The notes under the pieces are model-generated. The model made no database searches. It was not told where the DNA came from and worked only from the letters and a program-made list of their open reading frames with translations. DNA of 34,818 nucleotides, taken from contig NZ_FMDF01000076.1 in NCBI RefSeq assembly GCF_900091955.1, positions 1 through 34,818 of the forward strand. Reading direction: 5' to 3'. Of the stretch, positions 24,066 through 32,630 are shown one piece after another (position 1 is the first letter of the stretch; every line of letters starts with the position of its first letter). Position numbers and translations under genes: made by a program. The stretch is from Streptomyces sp. Ncost-T10-10d (lineage in GTDB: Bacteria; Actinomycetota; Actinomycetes; Streptomycetales; Streptomycetaceae).

Positions 24066-24934
24066 CCACGCGCACCGCGCCGTCCGCCACCGCGCTCTAC
24101 GACATCCCGGGCCCGGTCGCCCGTAAACGCCACCGCTTGTACGGGACCGTCTCGACGGTCCTGATCCTCGCCCTGGTCGGCTGGGTCATCTATCTGCTCT
24201 TCGACACCGGACAGTTCACCAGCGCCAAATGGACACCCTTCGAGTACAAGGGCATTCAGAAGCTGCTGCTGCGCGGACTGGGCAACACCCTCAAGGCGTT
24301 CGCATACGCCGCCGTGCTCTCCCTCGTGCTCGGGGCGGTGCTCGCCGTCGGCCGGCTCTCCGACCACCGGGTCGTGCGCCGGGTCTCGACGCTGCTGGTC
24401 GAGTTCTTCCGGGCCATGCCCGTTCTGGTGATGATCTTCTTCATCTTCGTGGCGCTGAAGGTGCAGCCGCTGCCCGCGCTGGTCACCGGTCTGACTCTGT
24501 ACAACGGTTCGGTGCTCGCCGAGGTGTTCCGTACCGGGATCAATTCGGTGGAACGCGGCCAGCGCGAGGCCGCGTACGCCCTGGGGATGCGCAAGACACA
24601 GGTCATCACGTTCGTACTGGCCCCGCAGGCGGTGCGTGCCATGCTGCCCACGATCATCAGTCAGCTGGTGGTGGCGCTGAAGGACACCTCGCTCGGCTAT
24701 CTGATCACCTACGAGGAATTCCTCCACGCCGGCAAGCTCATCGCGTCCAACCTCGACTACGATCTCCCCTTCATCCCTGTGGTGATGGTGATCTCGCCGA
24801 TCTACATCGGGATGTGCATGCTGCTCTCCTGGTTCGCGACCTGGGTGGCCAAGCGGGAGCGGCGCAATCCGAAGACGAAGGCCGTGGAGGTCGCACCGGC
24901 CGAACCAGGAACGCTGCTGCCGGGAGTGCAGTAG
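24062..24934 (+). CDS. gluD: Glutamate-type ABC transporter permease 2
   Basis: The 290-aa membrane protein has a longer polar N-terminus, about five to six helices and the EAA loop (RGQREAAYALGMRKTQVITF). FRAMPVLVMIFFIFV is the usual N-terminal half motif. It pairs with the gluC product as a heterodimer. The first 30 residues and the last 30 (RNPKTKAVEVAPAEPG) are charged cytoplasmic tails. It is the last gene of the operon; no clear terminator hairpin was seen after it before the esterase remnant on the other strand. Confidence 0.9.
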   Translation: MTTRTAPSATALYDIPGPVARKRHRLYGTVSTVLILALVGWVIYLLFDTGQFTSAKWTPFEYKGIQKLLLRGLGNTLKAFAYAAVLSLVLGAVLAVGRLSDHRVVRRVSTLLVEFFRAMPVLVMIFFIFVALKVQPLPALVTGLTLYNGSVLAEVFRTGINSVERGQREAAYALGMRKTQVITFVLAPQAVRAMLPTIISQLVVALKDTSLGYLITYEEFLHAGKLIASNLDYDLPFIPVVMVISPIYIGMCMLLSWFATWVAKRERRNPKTKAVEVAPAEPGTLLPGVQ

Positions 24935-24993
24935 CCGGGACCCGCTGCGAAACGGTTCCCGAGGGGCAGTGCCCGCCCGGCAGCAGCCGGTGA

Positions 24994-25335
24994 TCACTTC
25001 TCGCGCAAGGGAACGGACACGTACGACGGGTCCGCCCGGGGCGAGGAGAAGGTCAGCTGTGAGCCGGCCGGGTTGTGCTCGATGTACAGCGGGTCGACGG
25101 TGTCGATCACCAGGGTGGGCCGGTGACCGGCCGGGACATCGTAGGCGGTGGAGAACAGCTCCAGGTCCACGGGGAACGGCCGGTCCGGCGTCTGCCCGTG
25201 GAAGGTACAGGGGGCGTTGCTGATCAGCTTGCCGAGGCCGAGCGGCCCTTCGTCGTGGAGATACGCGACGAAGGTGCCGCTCTCCTTGTTGCTGGTCAGT
25301 GTGGTGTGGAGCCCGGCCGCGCCCCGGATGTGCCG
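24994..25335 (-). pseudogene. CocE/X-prolyl-dipeptidyl-peptidase-type esterase C-terminal remnant
   Basis: On the minus strand a frame without any proper start encodes about 113 residues ending in a TGA at 24994-24996. It contains GTFVAYLHDEGPLGLGKLIS, PFPVDLELFSTAYDVPAGHR, LVIDTVDPLYIEHNPAGSQL and DPSYVSVPLREK. This is the jelly-roll C-terminal domain found in CocE/NonD acyl esterases and X-Pro peptidases. The catalytic alpha/beta-hydrolase domain is entirely absent upstream, where the frame runs only to a stop near 25410 with no homology. A deletion has removed the 5' four-fifths of the gene. Confidence 0.7.
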
Positions 25336-25455
25336 CGTCGACGCAAAGTGACCCGACGGAAACCCTGGCTCCCTGCTCGTGGTAACTCGTCGGTGAGTTG
25401 CGTGAGATCAACGATTGTCGGATGCGGTGTCAGTAGCGCGGCGCGGCCGTGCGGC

Positions 25456-26679
25456 TCACTTCAGCGCGCTCTTCGCCTGCCAGTCGGACCATGTCACATT
25501 CCACGCCCCGTACCCGTTGCCCTCCGCGACCGTGCCCTTGGCGTCCGCGCCGGTGATCTCGAACGGGTCGCCGACCCGCACCTGCTGGTACAGCGCACCG
25601 GCATTGGCGTCGCTCATTCCGACACAGCCCGAACTGTGGTTGGCCACCCCGAAGTAGGCGGCGTTCCACGGCGCCGCGTGGGCGTACATCCCCGACCAGG
25701 TCAGCCGCATCGACGAGTCGACCATCTTGTCGTAGGCGTCGCCGAGACCGACCGTCTCGGAGCGCATGTTGATCGTGCCCTCCTTGGCCATCAGCACGGC
25801 CGTGCCGCGCCAGGACGCCTTCTCGCCGCCCGGGGTGCCGGCCGACATGGGCACGTCCATGACGGTCTTCCCGTCCCGCTTCAGCGCCAGCCGGTGACGG
25901 TCGAGGTCGACCTTGACCACCCGGTTGGTTCCGATGGTGAAGGTGGTCCTGTAGTCGCGGACGAACCAGCCGCCGGACGGGCCCGAGTCGATTCCGTTGA
26001 GGTCGGCGTCGAGCGTGACCTTCGTTCCGGACTTCCAGTACTCCTTGGGCCGCCAGTCCACGCGGTCCTTGCCGGAGTAGTCCTGCAGCCAGCCCCAGGA
26101 GCCCTCGGTGTTGTTCGAGGTGGAGACCTTCAGGGCTTTCTCGACCGCGGCCCTGTCCTTCACCGGGTTGTCGAAGACGATCGACAGGGGCTGTGCGATG
26201 CCGACCGTGGTGTTCTTGCCGGGGGCCAGTGTCAGCTTGTTGACCTTGTCGGCCCCGGCGGTGGTGAACCCGGCCTTGTCGCTGCCGCCCCCGGTGTCCT
26301 TCGCCTCGACGCTGTACGTGGTGCCGGGCGCGGCCGGCCGGTCCGACGTCCAGGTCCTGCCGTCGGCGGATATCCGACCGGTGAGCGCGTCCCCCTCGGC
26401 CGCGCTCACCGTGACCGTCTTCAGTTTGCCGTTGTCGAGGGTCACCTTCACCGGCTTGCCGGGGGTGGCTCCGCCTCCTTGGAGGTTCACCGAGATCTTG
26501 GTGTCCTGCGCCGGTGCTTTCCCGGCCACATGTCCCGATCCCTTGCCCGAGTCCGATGCGGACGCGCCGGAACAGGCGGTGAGCGTGGCGCCGAGCACCG
26601 CGGTACCCGCGATCAGGGTGAGCCGGACCGGGCGGCCGAGCGGGGCGGTACGGCGTATGCGCCGGCGTGCAGAGATCAA
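25456..26679 (-). CDS. L,D-transpeptidase lipoprotein (Ig-like domains plus YkuD domain)
   Basis: The 407-aa protein has a basic N-terminus and lipobox LTAC with Cys36, so it is membrane-anchored outside the cell. Two Ig-like domains follow (about 60-270), and then the YkuD catalytic domain (about 275-400). Catalytic Cys352 lies in NHSSGCVGMS, and a likely catalytic His in MYAHAAPW is about 18 residues earlier. It should form 3-3 peptidoglycan cross-links. The usual SHGC motif reads SSGC here. The TTG at 26679 is the chosen start because a perfect GGAGG lies 8 nt upstream; upstream frame extension lacks any signal. It is divergent from the FemX-like gene. Confidence 0.87.
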   Translation of the reverse strand: MISARRRIRRTAPLGRPVRLTLIAGTAVLGATLTACSGASASDSGKGSGHVAGKAPAQDTKISVNLQGGGATPGKPVKVTLDNGKLKTVTVSAAEGDALTGRISADGRTWTSDRPAAPGTTYSVEAKDTGGGSDKAGFTTAGADKVNKLTLAPGKNTTVGIAQPLSIVFDNPVKDRAAVEKALKVSTSNNTEGSWGWLQDYSGKDRVDWRPKEYWKSGTKVTLDADLNGIDSGPSGGWFVRDYRTTFTIGTNRVVKVDLDRHRLALKRDGKTVMDVPMSAGTPGGEKASWRGTAVLMAKEGTINMRSETVGLGDAYDKMVDSSMRLTWSGMYAHAAPWNAAYFGVANHSSGCVGMSDANAGALYQQVRVGDPFEITGADAKGTVAEGNGYGAWNVTWSDWQAKSALK

Positions 26680-26904
26680 CGGAAAAACCTCCAAGGCATT
26701 GCTTCTCGTCGGTGGAGAGGTATGCACCCGACGATAGGTTCCGCAAATCGGCCGAAAACCGGGAAATCCCCTGTGTGACATGGACCGCAGCGCAACGGTC
26801 ATCGTCCGGTCACATTCGCCGCTCGGCTCCGTCACGGACCGCTGTGAGCATCCTGTGCAGCCCCGCAGAGCCGACAACGGGGCGGACCAGGGAGGGCCAC
26901 GAAC

Positions 26905-28071
26905 ATGTCAGCGCTGCTCGCGACCGGAGACCGCAGCCATGACCACGAGCTACGGATACGCAGCCTGACCGCCGCCGAGCACCGGGCGTTCGTGTCCACC
27001 CGTACGGAGGCAAGCTTTCTGCAGTATCCGTCCTGGGCCTCGGTGAAGGACCGATGGACCTCCGAAATGGTCGGCTGGCACAGCGACTCGGCCGAACTGG
27101 CCGGGGCCGCGCTGGTGCTCTACCGGCAATTCCCGGGAACCCGCAAATACTTCGCGTACCTGCCCGAGGGGCCGGTCGCCGACTGGGCCGACCCCGACAT
27201 CGACCGCTGGCTGCGGCCGCTCATGGCGCACCTGCGGAAGTCCGGTGCCTTCGCCGTACGGATCGGCCCCTCGCCGGCGTACCGCCGCTGGGACACCGCC
27301 CGCCTGAAGGCCGCAACCGGCCCCGGCCGCAAGGTCAGCGACGTACTCGCGACGGAGGTGGACCCGCTCGGCACGGCCGTCGCCGAACGGCTCCGGGCCC
27401 GCGGCTGGCGCCGGTGCGGCGGCGACGGGGGAGGGGACGCCGACGCACAGCCGCGCTATGTCTTCCAGGTGCCGCTCGCCGGACGGACTCCCGGCGAACT
27501 GTGGTCGGGACTCAACCAGGAGTGGCGCCGCAATGTACGCAAGGCCCAGAAGGCCGGGGTGCGGATCGTCATCGGCGGCGCGGCCGAACTGCCGGCATTC
27601 CACCGCCTGCTGCGGATCACCGAGGAGCGCGACGGCTTCCGGCTCGGCCGCTCCCTCGCGTACTACCAACAGCAGTACGCCGTACTCAATGCCGAACATC
27701 CCGGCCGGATGAAGCTCTATCTGGCCGTCCATCAAGGCGAGATCCTGGCCGCCCACACCATGATCAGCACCGGCCGGCGGGTCTGGTACCAGACCGGCGC
27801 CTCCGCCGACCACCGCCGCGAGGTCCGTCCCAGCAACGCGCTGCAGTGGAAGATGATGCTCGACGCCCATGGGCTCGGGGCCGATGTGCACGACATGCGC
27901 GGGGTACCCTCCACCCTTGACCCCGACGACCGCCCCTTCGGGCTGCTCCGTTGGAAGCTCGGCACCGGAGGCCAGGTCGTCGAGACCCTCGGAGAGTGGG
28001 AGACATCGGTGGGCGGAGCTGCCAACAACACCTTGTACCGTGCGTTCCAGGCGTACCTGGCGCGCCGATGA
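26905..28071 (+). CDS. FemX/FemAB-like peptidoglycan branch aminoacyltransferase
   Basis: The 388-aa protein has the two-lobed GNAT-like plan of the Fem family: FVSTRTEASFLQYPSWASVK, YFAYLPEGPV, LNQEWRRNVRKAQKAGV, YQQQYAVLNA and LYLAVHQGEILAAHTMI, with a final DMRGVPSTLDPDDRPFGLLR. Fem proteins use aminoacyl-tRNA to add the first branch amino acid to a lipid-linked precursor; in Streptomyces that is glycine on LL-diaminopimelate. The ATG at 26905 follows AGGGAGG. The stop overlaps the flippase start as ATGA, so the bridge enzyme and the flippase-like protein are made together. Confidence 0.85.
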   Translation: MSALLATGDRSHDHELRIRSLTAAEHRAFVSTRTEASFLQYPSWASVKDRWTSEMVGWHSDSAELAGAALVLYRQFPGTRKYFAYLPEGPVADWADPDIDRWLRPLMAHLRKSGAFAVRIGPSPAYRRWDTARLKAATGPGRKVSDVLATEVDPLGTAVAERLRARGWRRCGGDGGGDADAQPRYVFQVPLAGRTPGELWSGLNQEWRRNVRKAQKAGVRIVIGGAAELPAFHRLLRITEERDGFRLGRSLAYYQQQYAVLNAEHPGRMKLYLAVHQGEILAAHTMISTGRRVWYQTGASADHRREVRPSNALQWKMMLDAHGLGADVHDMRGVPSTLDPDDRPFGLLRWKLGTGGQVVETLGEWETSVGGAANNTLYRAFQAYLARR

Positions 28072-29732
28072 CGGCCACCGAGGCGGCCTCCGCGAAGGCC
28101 GTAGAGCGCAAGTCCGGCTCGGTGCTGCGCAGCGGCGCCGTCATGGCGTCCGGCTCCATCGTCTCCCGGGCGACCGGCTTCATTCGCTCGGCGGTCGTCG
28201 TCGCCGCGCTCGGCACCGGACTCCAGGCGGACGGGTACACCGTCGCCAACACCGTGCCCAACATCCTCTACACACTGCTCATCGGCGGCGCGCTCAACGC
28301 CGTCTTCGTCCCCGAGCTGGTGCGGGCCGCCAGGAACCATACCGACGGGGGCGCCGCGTACACCGACCGGCTGCTCACCATCTGCACGATCGGGCTCCTC
28401 GCCCTCACCGCTCTCACGGTCGTCGGCGCCCCGTGGATCGTCTCGGTCTACGCCCCCGACTACCACGGCGAACAGGCCGACCTCACCATCGCTCTGGCCC
28501 GCTACTGCCTGCCGCAGATCCTCTTCTACGGGCTGTTCACCCTCCTGGGGCAAGTGCTCAACGCCCGCGACCGGTTCGGCGCGATGATGTGGACCCCGGT
28601 CCTCAACAACGTGGTGATCATTGCGGTGTTCGGGATCTATCTGGCCGTCGCGGCAGGCTCCGACGGTACGTTGACTTCGACGCAGGCCCAGTGGCTCGGC
28701 TGGGGGACGACCGCCGGGATCGCGGTGCAGACGCTCGCCCTGGTGCCCGCGCTGCGCGCCGCGAAGTTCCGCTGGCGGCCGCGGTTCGACTGGCGGGGCA
28801 GCGGTCTCACCCGGCCGCTGCGCGCGGCCGGCTGGCTCGTCATGCTCGTGGCTACCAACCAGATCGCCTACTGGGTGGTCACCCGGCTCTCCACCGCCAC
28901 CGGTCAGCACGCCGCGGAACAGCATGTGCCGGGCGGCGTCGGCTACACCGCGTACAGCTACGCCTTTCAGTTGTGGGTGGTGCCGCACGGCATCGTGACC
29001 GTCTCGCTCGTCACCGCGCTGATGCCCCGGATGAGCCGGGCGGCGGCCGACGACGACCTGACGGGTGTCCGGCGCGATGTCTCGTACGCCCTGCGCACCT
29101 CGGCCGCGGTCGTGGTCCCCGCGGTGGCCCTGCTGTTCGCGCTGGCACCGTGGGTGATGGGGGCCGTGTACGGATACGGGCGCACCGGCGACGCGGACAT
29201 TGCCGTGATGGCGGGGATGATGATGGCGTTCGCGCCGGGGCTGATCGCCTATTCCGGGCAGTACGTGCTCTCCCGCGCGTTCTACGCGATGAGCGACACC
29301 CGCACCCCGTTCCTCCTCAATCTGGTGATCGCGGCGCTCAACGCCGGGCTCTCGATCGCCGCGTATCTGCTGCTGCCGGTCCGCTGGGCCGTGACCGGGA
29401 TGGCCGGGGCGTACACCGTGGCACTGTTCGCGGGCTTCGGCGTCACCGCGTATGTGCTGCACCGCAGGGTTTCCGGCGGCGATGCCGCCCGGCCCTCACT
29501 GATGCGTTCGCCCGGGCTGTGGGCGCAGCTCCGGCTGGCGGTGGCGTGTGTGCCCGCCGGGCTGCTGGGATACCTGGCCGCTCGCGCCTGCGAGGGGTCC
29601 GGGGACTTCGCTGCCGTGGGGGCGGGTGCTGTCGTACTCCTGCTCACGGTGGCGCTGCTGGCACGGCCGCTGCGGCTACGGGAGATCAGCGCCGTGATCG
29701 CGGCGGGCCGGGGGCGGCTGCGGCGGGCGTGA
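28068..29732 (+). CDS. murJ: MurJ/MviN-family lipid flippase
   Basis: The 554-aa protein is an integral membrane protein of about 14 helices. It has the MurJ opening (SGAVMASGSIVSRATGFIRS) and family blocks such as ADGYTVANTVPNILYTLLIG and YCLPQILFYGLFTLLGQVLN. RAFYAMSDTRTPFLLNLV is the typical late loop. MurJ moves lipid II across the membrane for cell-wall synthesis. The gene overlaps the FemX-like gene by four bases. Streptomyces often has more than one MurJ-like gene, so this copy may be an auxiliary flippase; the symbol denotes the family. Confidence 0.88.
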   Translation: MTATEAASAKAVERKSGSVLRSGAVMASGSIVSRATGFIRSAVVVAALGTGLQADGYTVANTVPNILYTLLIGGALNAVFVPELVRAARNHTDGGAAYTDRLLTICTIGLLALTALTVVGAPWIVSVYAPDYHGEQADLTIALARYCLPQILFYGLFTLLGQVLNARDRFGAMMWTPVLNNVVIIAVFGIYLAVAAGSDGTLTSTQAQWLGWGTTAGIAVQTLALVPALRAAKFRWRPRFDWRGSGLTRPLRAAGWLVMLVATNQIAYWVVTRLSTATGQHAAEQHVPGGVGYTAYSYAFQLWVVPHGIVTVSLVTALMPRMSRAAADDDLTGVRRDVSYALRTSAAVVVPAVALLFALAPWVMGAVYGYGRTGDADIAVMAGMMMAFAPGLIAYSGQYVLSRAFYAMSDTRTPFLLNLVIAALNAGLSIAAYLLLPVRWAVTGMAGAYTVALFAGFGVTAYVLHRRVSGGDAARPSLMRSPGLWAQLRLAVACVPAGLLGYLAARACEGSGDFAAVGAGAVVLLLTVALLARPLRLREISAVIAAGRGRLRRA

Positions 29733-29795
29733 GCCCCGGCGCACAGTCCGGCCACCGGTTCGAATCCATTCCTTGATCGCTGGGATACTGCTGCC

Positions 29796-30479
29796 ATGCC
29801 TCGCGTGTTGCTGATCGAAGACGACCCCTCCGTACGGGAAGGGGTCGAGCTGGGGCTGCGGCGGCGCGGTCATGAGCTGCGGGCCGTCGAAACGGGTGAG
29901 GAGGGGCTGGCCGCGCTGGGGGAGTTCCGGCCCGATCTGGTGCTTCTCGATCTGATGCTCCCCGGAATGAACGGGGTCCAGGTCTGCCGCCTGATACGGG
30001 AGACCAGCCAGCTGCCGATCATCATGCTCACGGCGCGCGGTGACGACTTCGACGTGGTCGTCGGGCTGGAGGCCGGCGCCGACGACTACATCGTCAAGCC
30101 CGCTCGTACCGAAGTGATAGAGGCCCGAATCCGCGCCGTACTGCGCAGGCTCGCCGAACCCGCGGGGCGCGTCGGCATCGAATTCCACGGCGAACTGGCC
30201 GTCGACCGCGCCGGGCTCTCCGTCGCCAAGGCGGGGCGGCGCATCCTGCTCGCGCCCTCCGAACTGAAGCTGCTGCTCCACCTCTCGGCCTCGCCCGAGC
30301 AGGTCTTCAGCAGGCAGCAGCTCCTCGAATACGTCTGGGAGCACAGCTACCACGGAGACGCGCGCCTGGTCGACGCCTGTGTACGGCGGCTGAGGCAGAA
30401 GATCGAGGACGTGGCGGGCAGCCCGCGCTACATCCAGACCGTCCGCGGTTTCGGCTACCGCTTCGGACCGCTCGCATGA
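29796..30479 (+). CDS. OmpR-type response regulator
   Basis: The 227-aa protein has a receiver domain with acidic pocket EDD (residues 8-10), phosphorylation site Asp52 in LLDLMLPG, Thr79 and Lys101 in DDYIVKP. The OmpR/PhoB winged helix at the C-terminus contains LLAPSELKLLLHLSASPEQ, WEHSYHGDARLVDACVRRLR and TVRGFGYRFG. It most resembles the AfsQ1 group of Streptomyces regulators, but I do not claim identity. It is coupled by ATGA to the histidine kinase gene. GATACT lies 6 nt before the ATG and might be a -10 element; GGGA at a distance of 10 nt could instead be a ribosome site. Confidence 0.92.
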   Translation: MPRVLLIEDDPSVREGVELGLRRRGHELRAVETGEEGLAALGEFRPDLVLLDLMLPGMNGVQVCRLIRETSQLPIIMLTARGDDFDVVVGLEAGADDYIVKPARTEVIEARIRAVLRRLAEPAGRVGIEFHGELAVDRAGLSVAKAGRRILLAPSELKLLLHLSASPEQVFSRQQLLEYVWEHSYHGDARLVDACVRRLRQKIEDVAGSPRYIQTVRGFGYRFGPLA

Positions 30480-31912
30480 AGCTCTTCGCCGCACGGTTCG
30501 GACTGCGGACCCGTCTCATAGGCGCCTTCCTCCTGGTCGCGGCGATCAGCGTCGTCACCACCGCGACCCTGACCTACCGGGAGGCCCGCTCCGCCATCCT
30601 CCAGCAGGCGCAGGACACGGCCGTCGCCCAGTTCCGCGACCGGATCGCCGCACAGGCGGTGACCCTTCCGGTGGACCCGGAGCAGCTGCGGCGGACCTGC
30701 CAGACCCTCGCCGGGGAGGGCAAGCCGCACACCTGGTTCGTCTTCGCCGAGTACGGCAAGACCCGGGTCTCCTCGACGGATCAGCCCACCTCCGGCGTGA
30801 TCACGCCCGCACTGCGCGACGCCGCACGTGGAGACGCGCACGGCTCCTTCCAACGGGTCGTCAAGAATGGCAAGCCCTGGCTGACCATCGGGATGCCCGC
30901 AGTCTTCGACCGGGGCGACGGACGCCAGCCCACCGGGCTCGTCCTCTATGCCGTGATGCCGCTCTCCAGCGAGGAGGCCAATGTCAGCGCCATGGTCACC
31001 GCGGCCCGCGACGGCGCCCTGCCCGCCCTCCTGATCGCGCTGGTGCCCGCCCTGCTCGCCGCCCGCAGCGTGCTGCGCCCGGTACGCGATCTGCGGCGGG
31101 CCGCCGCCGGCATCGGCCGGGGCGAGCTCGACACCCGTATCGAGGTCAAGGGCTCCGACGAACTCGCCGAACTCGCGTGGACGTTCAACGAGTCGTCGAC
31201 CAAGCTCCAGGAGTCGGTGGAGGAGCTCCAGCGGGCGGAGGCGCGGGCCAGACGGTTCGCCTCGGACGTCTCGCACGAGCTGCGCACCCCGCTCGCCGGG
31301 ATGCTCGCCGTCACCGAGGTGCTCGACGAGGACGCCGCCCAGCTGAACGCGGACACCGCGGCGGCCGTCCGGCTGATCAGCGCCGAGACCGGGAAGCTCG
31401 CCACCCTTGTGGAGGATCTGATGGAGATCTCCCGCTTCGACGCGAAGGCCGCGGATCTCCACCTGGACGAGGTCGACGTCGCCGAGACGATCCGCAAGAC
31501 CCTGCAGGGCAGGCACTGGGAGGACCAGGTCCGAACCGAACTGCCCGACGGGATAAGGGCGATGCTCGACCCGCGCCGCTTCGACATCGTCGTCGCCAAC
31601 CTGGTCGGCAACGCCCTGCGGCACGGTGCGCAGCCCGTCACCGTCCGGCTGAGGACCGAGCGGCGAGGTGCGGCTCACTGGCTGGTGACCGAAGTCGCGG
31701 ACAGCGGGCCAGGGATCGACCCCGCCGTGCTGCCGCACATCTTCGACCGGTTCTACAAGGCCGACGCGGCCCGCACCCGGTCGGCGGGCAGCGGGCTCGG
31801 CCTGGCGATCACCCAGGAGAACGTACGGCTGCACGGCGGCACCGTGCGCGCCGCCAACGGACCAGCGGGCGGCGCGGTCCTGACCGTGGAACTACCGCAG
31901 GAGGGACAGTGA
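30476..31912 (+). CDS. Sensor histidine kinase
   Basis: The 478-aa protein has two membrane helices (about 13-33 and 180-198) around an extracytoplasmic sensor domain of about 145 residues. A HAMP region follows (RPVRDLRRAAAGIGRGELDT). The HisKA domain has phospho-acceptor His267 in SDVSHELRTPLAG. The ATP-binding domain carries N-box VANLVGNALRHGA, G1 DSGPGID, F-box FDRFYK and G2 GSGLGLAI. It phosphorylates the upstream regulator. Its TGA overlaps the GTG of a lipoprotein gene (GTGA), so all three genes form one coupled unit. The signal sensed is unknown; the context suggests envelope state. Confidence 0.92.
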   Translation: MKLFAARFGLRTRLIGAFLLVAAISVVTTATLTYREARSAILQQAQDTAVAQFRDRIAAQAVTLPVDPEQLRRTCQTLAGEGKPHTWFVFAEYGKTRVSSTDQPTSGVITPALRDAARGDAHGSFQRVVKNGKPWLTIGMPAVFDRGDGRQPTGLVLYAVMPLSSEEANVSAMVTAARDGALPALLIALVPALLAARSVLRPVRDLRRAAAGIGRGELDTRIEVKGSDELAELAWTFNESSTKLQESVEELQRAEARARRFASDVSHELRTPLAGMLAVTEVLDEDAAQLNADTAAAVRLISAETGKLATLVEDLMEISRFDAKAADLHLDEVDVAETIRKTLQGRHWEDQVRTELPDGIRAMLDPRRFDIVVANLVGNALRHGAQPVTVRLRTERRGAAHWLVTEVADSGPGIDPAVLPHIFDRFYKADAARTRSAGSGLGLAITQENVRLHGGTVRAANGPAGGAVLTVELPQEGQ

Positions 31913-32433
31913 GACGCGTACGCGCGTTCGGCGCCCTGCTGCCTCTCGTGCTGCTGGCGAACGGGTGCGGGATACAGGCGACGGATGTCGTCGAGGTCGG
32001 CGATCCGGCGACCGTGGATGTGGCGCCGGGGAGCCAGGGCACCCTGCTCTACTTCGTGTCCTCGTCGTCCGCGAACCGGCTGATGCCCGTCGTAAGGCCG
32101 TTCGCCCTGCCGGTGGAAGGCGAATCCTCGGGCACGGAGCACGTGTGGCGGGGCTCCGACAAGGCGATCGCCATGCTCTTCGACGGTCCCACAAAGGCCG
32201 AGGCCGAGGCGGGCCTGCGTACCGAACTTCCGTACATTCGAGGCGCGTTGAGTCTGACTCTGGGGCCGGACGGCGTGTCGGTCCGGGTGAACACCGCCGT
32301 CACGAAACTCTCCGAGGTCGCCCGGCAGCAGCTGATCTGCACGGCCGCGCAGGCCCGCACCGCAGACCGGAAGGCGGCGGTGAAGGTGACCGGAACCGAC
32401 GGTGTCATCGGGCCGGCCCGCTGCTCCGTCTGA
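31909..32433 (+). CDS. GerMN-like lipoprotein coupled to the two-component system
   Basis: The 174-aa protein has a lipoprotein signal (RRVRAFG, hydrophobic stretch, LANGC with Cys20). About 150 residues outside the membrane read like a GerMN fold: LLYFVSSSSANRLMPVVRPF, AIAMLFDGPTKAEAEAGLRT and SVRVNTAV. The start is GTG at 31909, overlapping the kinase stop, with GAGGGAC about 6 nt upstream. By analogy with LpqB in the MtrAB operon and lipoproteins near other Streptomyces kinases, it may modulate the sensor. Two Cys residues (LICTAAQ and ARCSV) near the end could form a disulfide. The domain call is moderate. Confidence 0.7.
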   Translation: MRRVRAFGALLPLVLLANGCGIQATDVVEVGDPATVDVAPGSQGTLLYFVSSSSANRLMPVVRPFALPVEGESSGTEHVWRGSDKAIAMLFDGPTKAEAEAGLRTELPYIRGALSLTLGPDGVSVRVNTAVTKLSEVARQQLICTAAQARTADRKAAVKVTGTDGVIGPARCSV

Positions 32434-32570
32434 CGGCCGGCTTCCTGCCTTCGCGACAGAGGCTCAGCCCGTCGCCCGGTGCGAGTTGCGCGGTGCGGGT
32501 ACGGGGGTCTGCGCGGCCCGTGTCACATCGGCGACGCTAGCGGGCGATCGGCCCCGGGTTCACGGCGGTC

Positions 32571-32600
32571 CTGACGAGGTGGGCGCGGCGGCGTTACCCT
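32571..32600 (+). promoter_or_regulatory. Candidate housekeeping promoter for the gamma-glutamyltransferase gene
   Basis: CTGACG (32571-32576), an 18-nt spacer and TACCCT (32595-32600) fit the TTGAC-n(16-18)-TANNNT pattern. The start point would be near 32607, giving a short leader of about 25 nt before the ATG with its GGAGG. Confidence 0.4.
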
Positions 32601-32630
32601 GCGGCGGACAATCCTTCACTGGAGGTGCGC

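Noticed and set aside
26737..26742. GGAACC on the minus strand upstream of the transpeptidase gene, a possible sigma-E -35
   Set aside because: No matching -10 was found at the required 15-17 nt spacing.
27732..29462. A 576-codon minus-strand open frame opposite murJ
   Set aside because: It has an excess of charged residues, no motif, and the plus strand encodes a clear 14-helix flippase.
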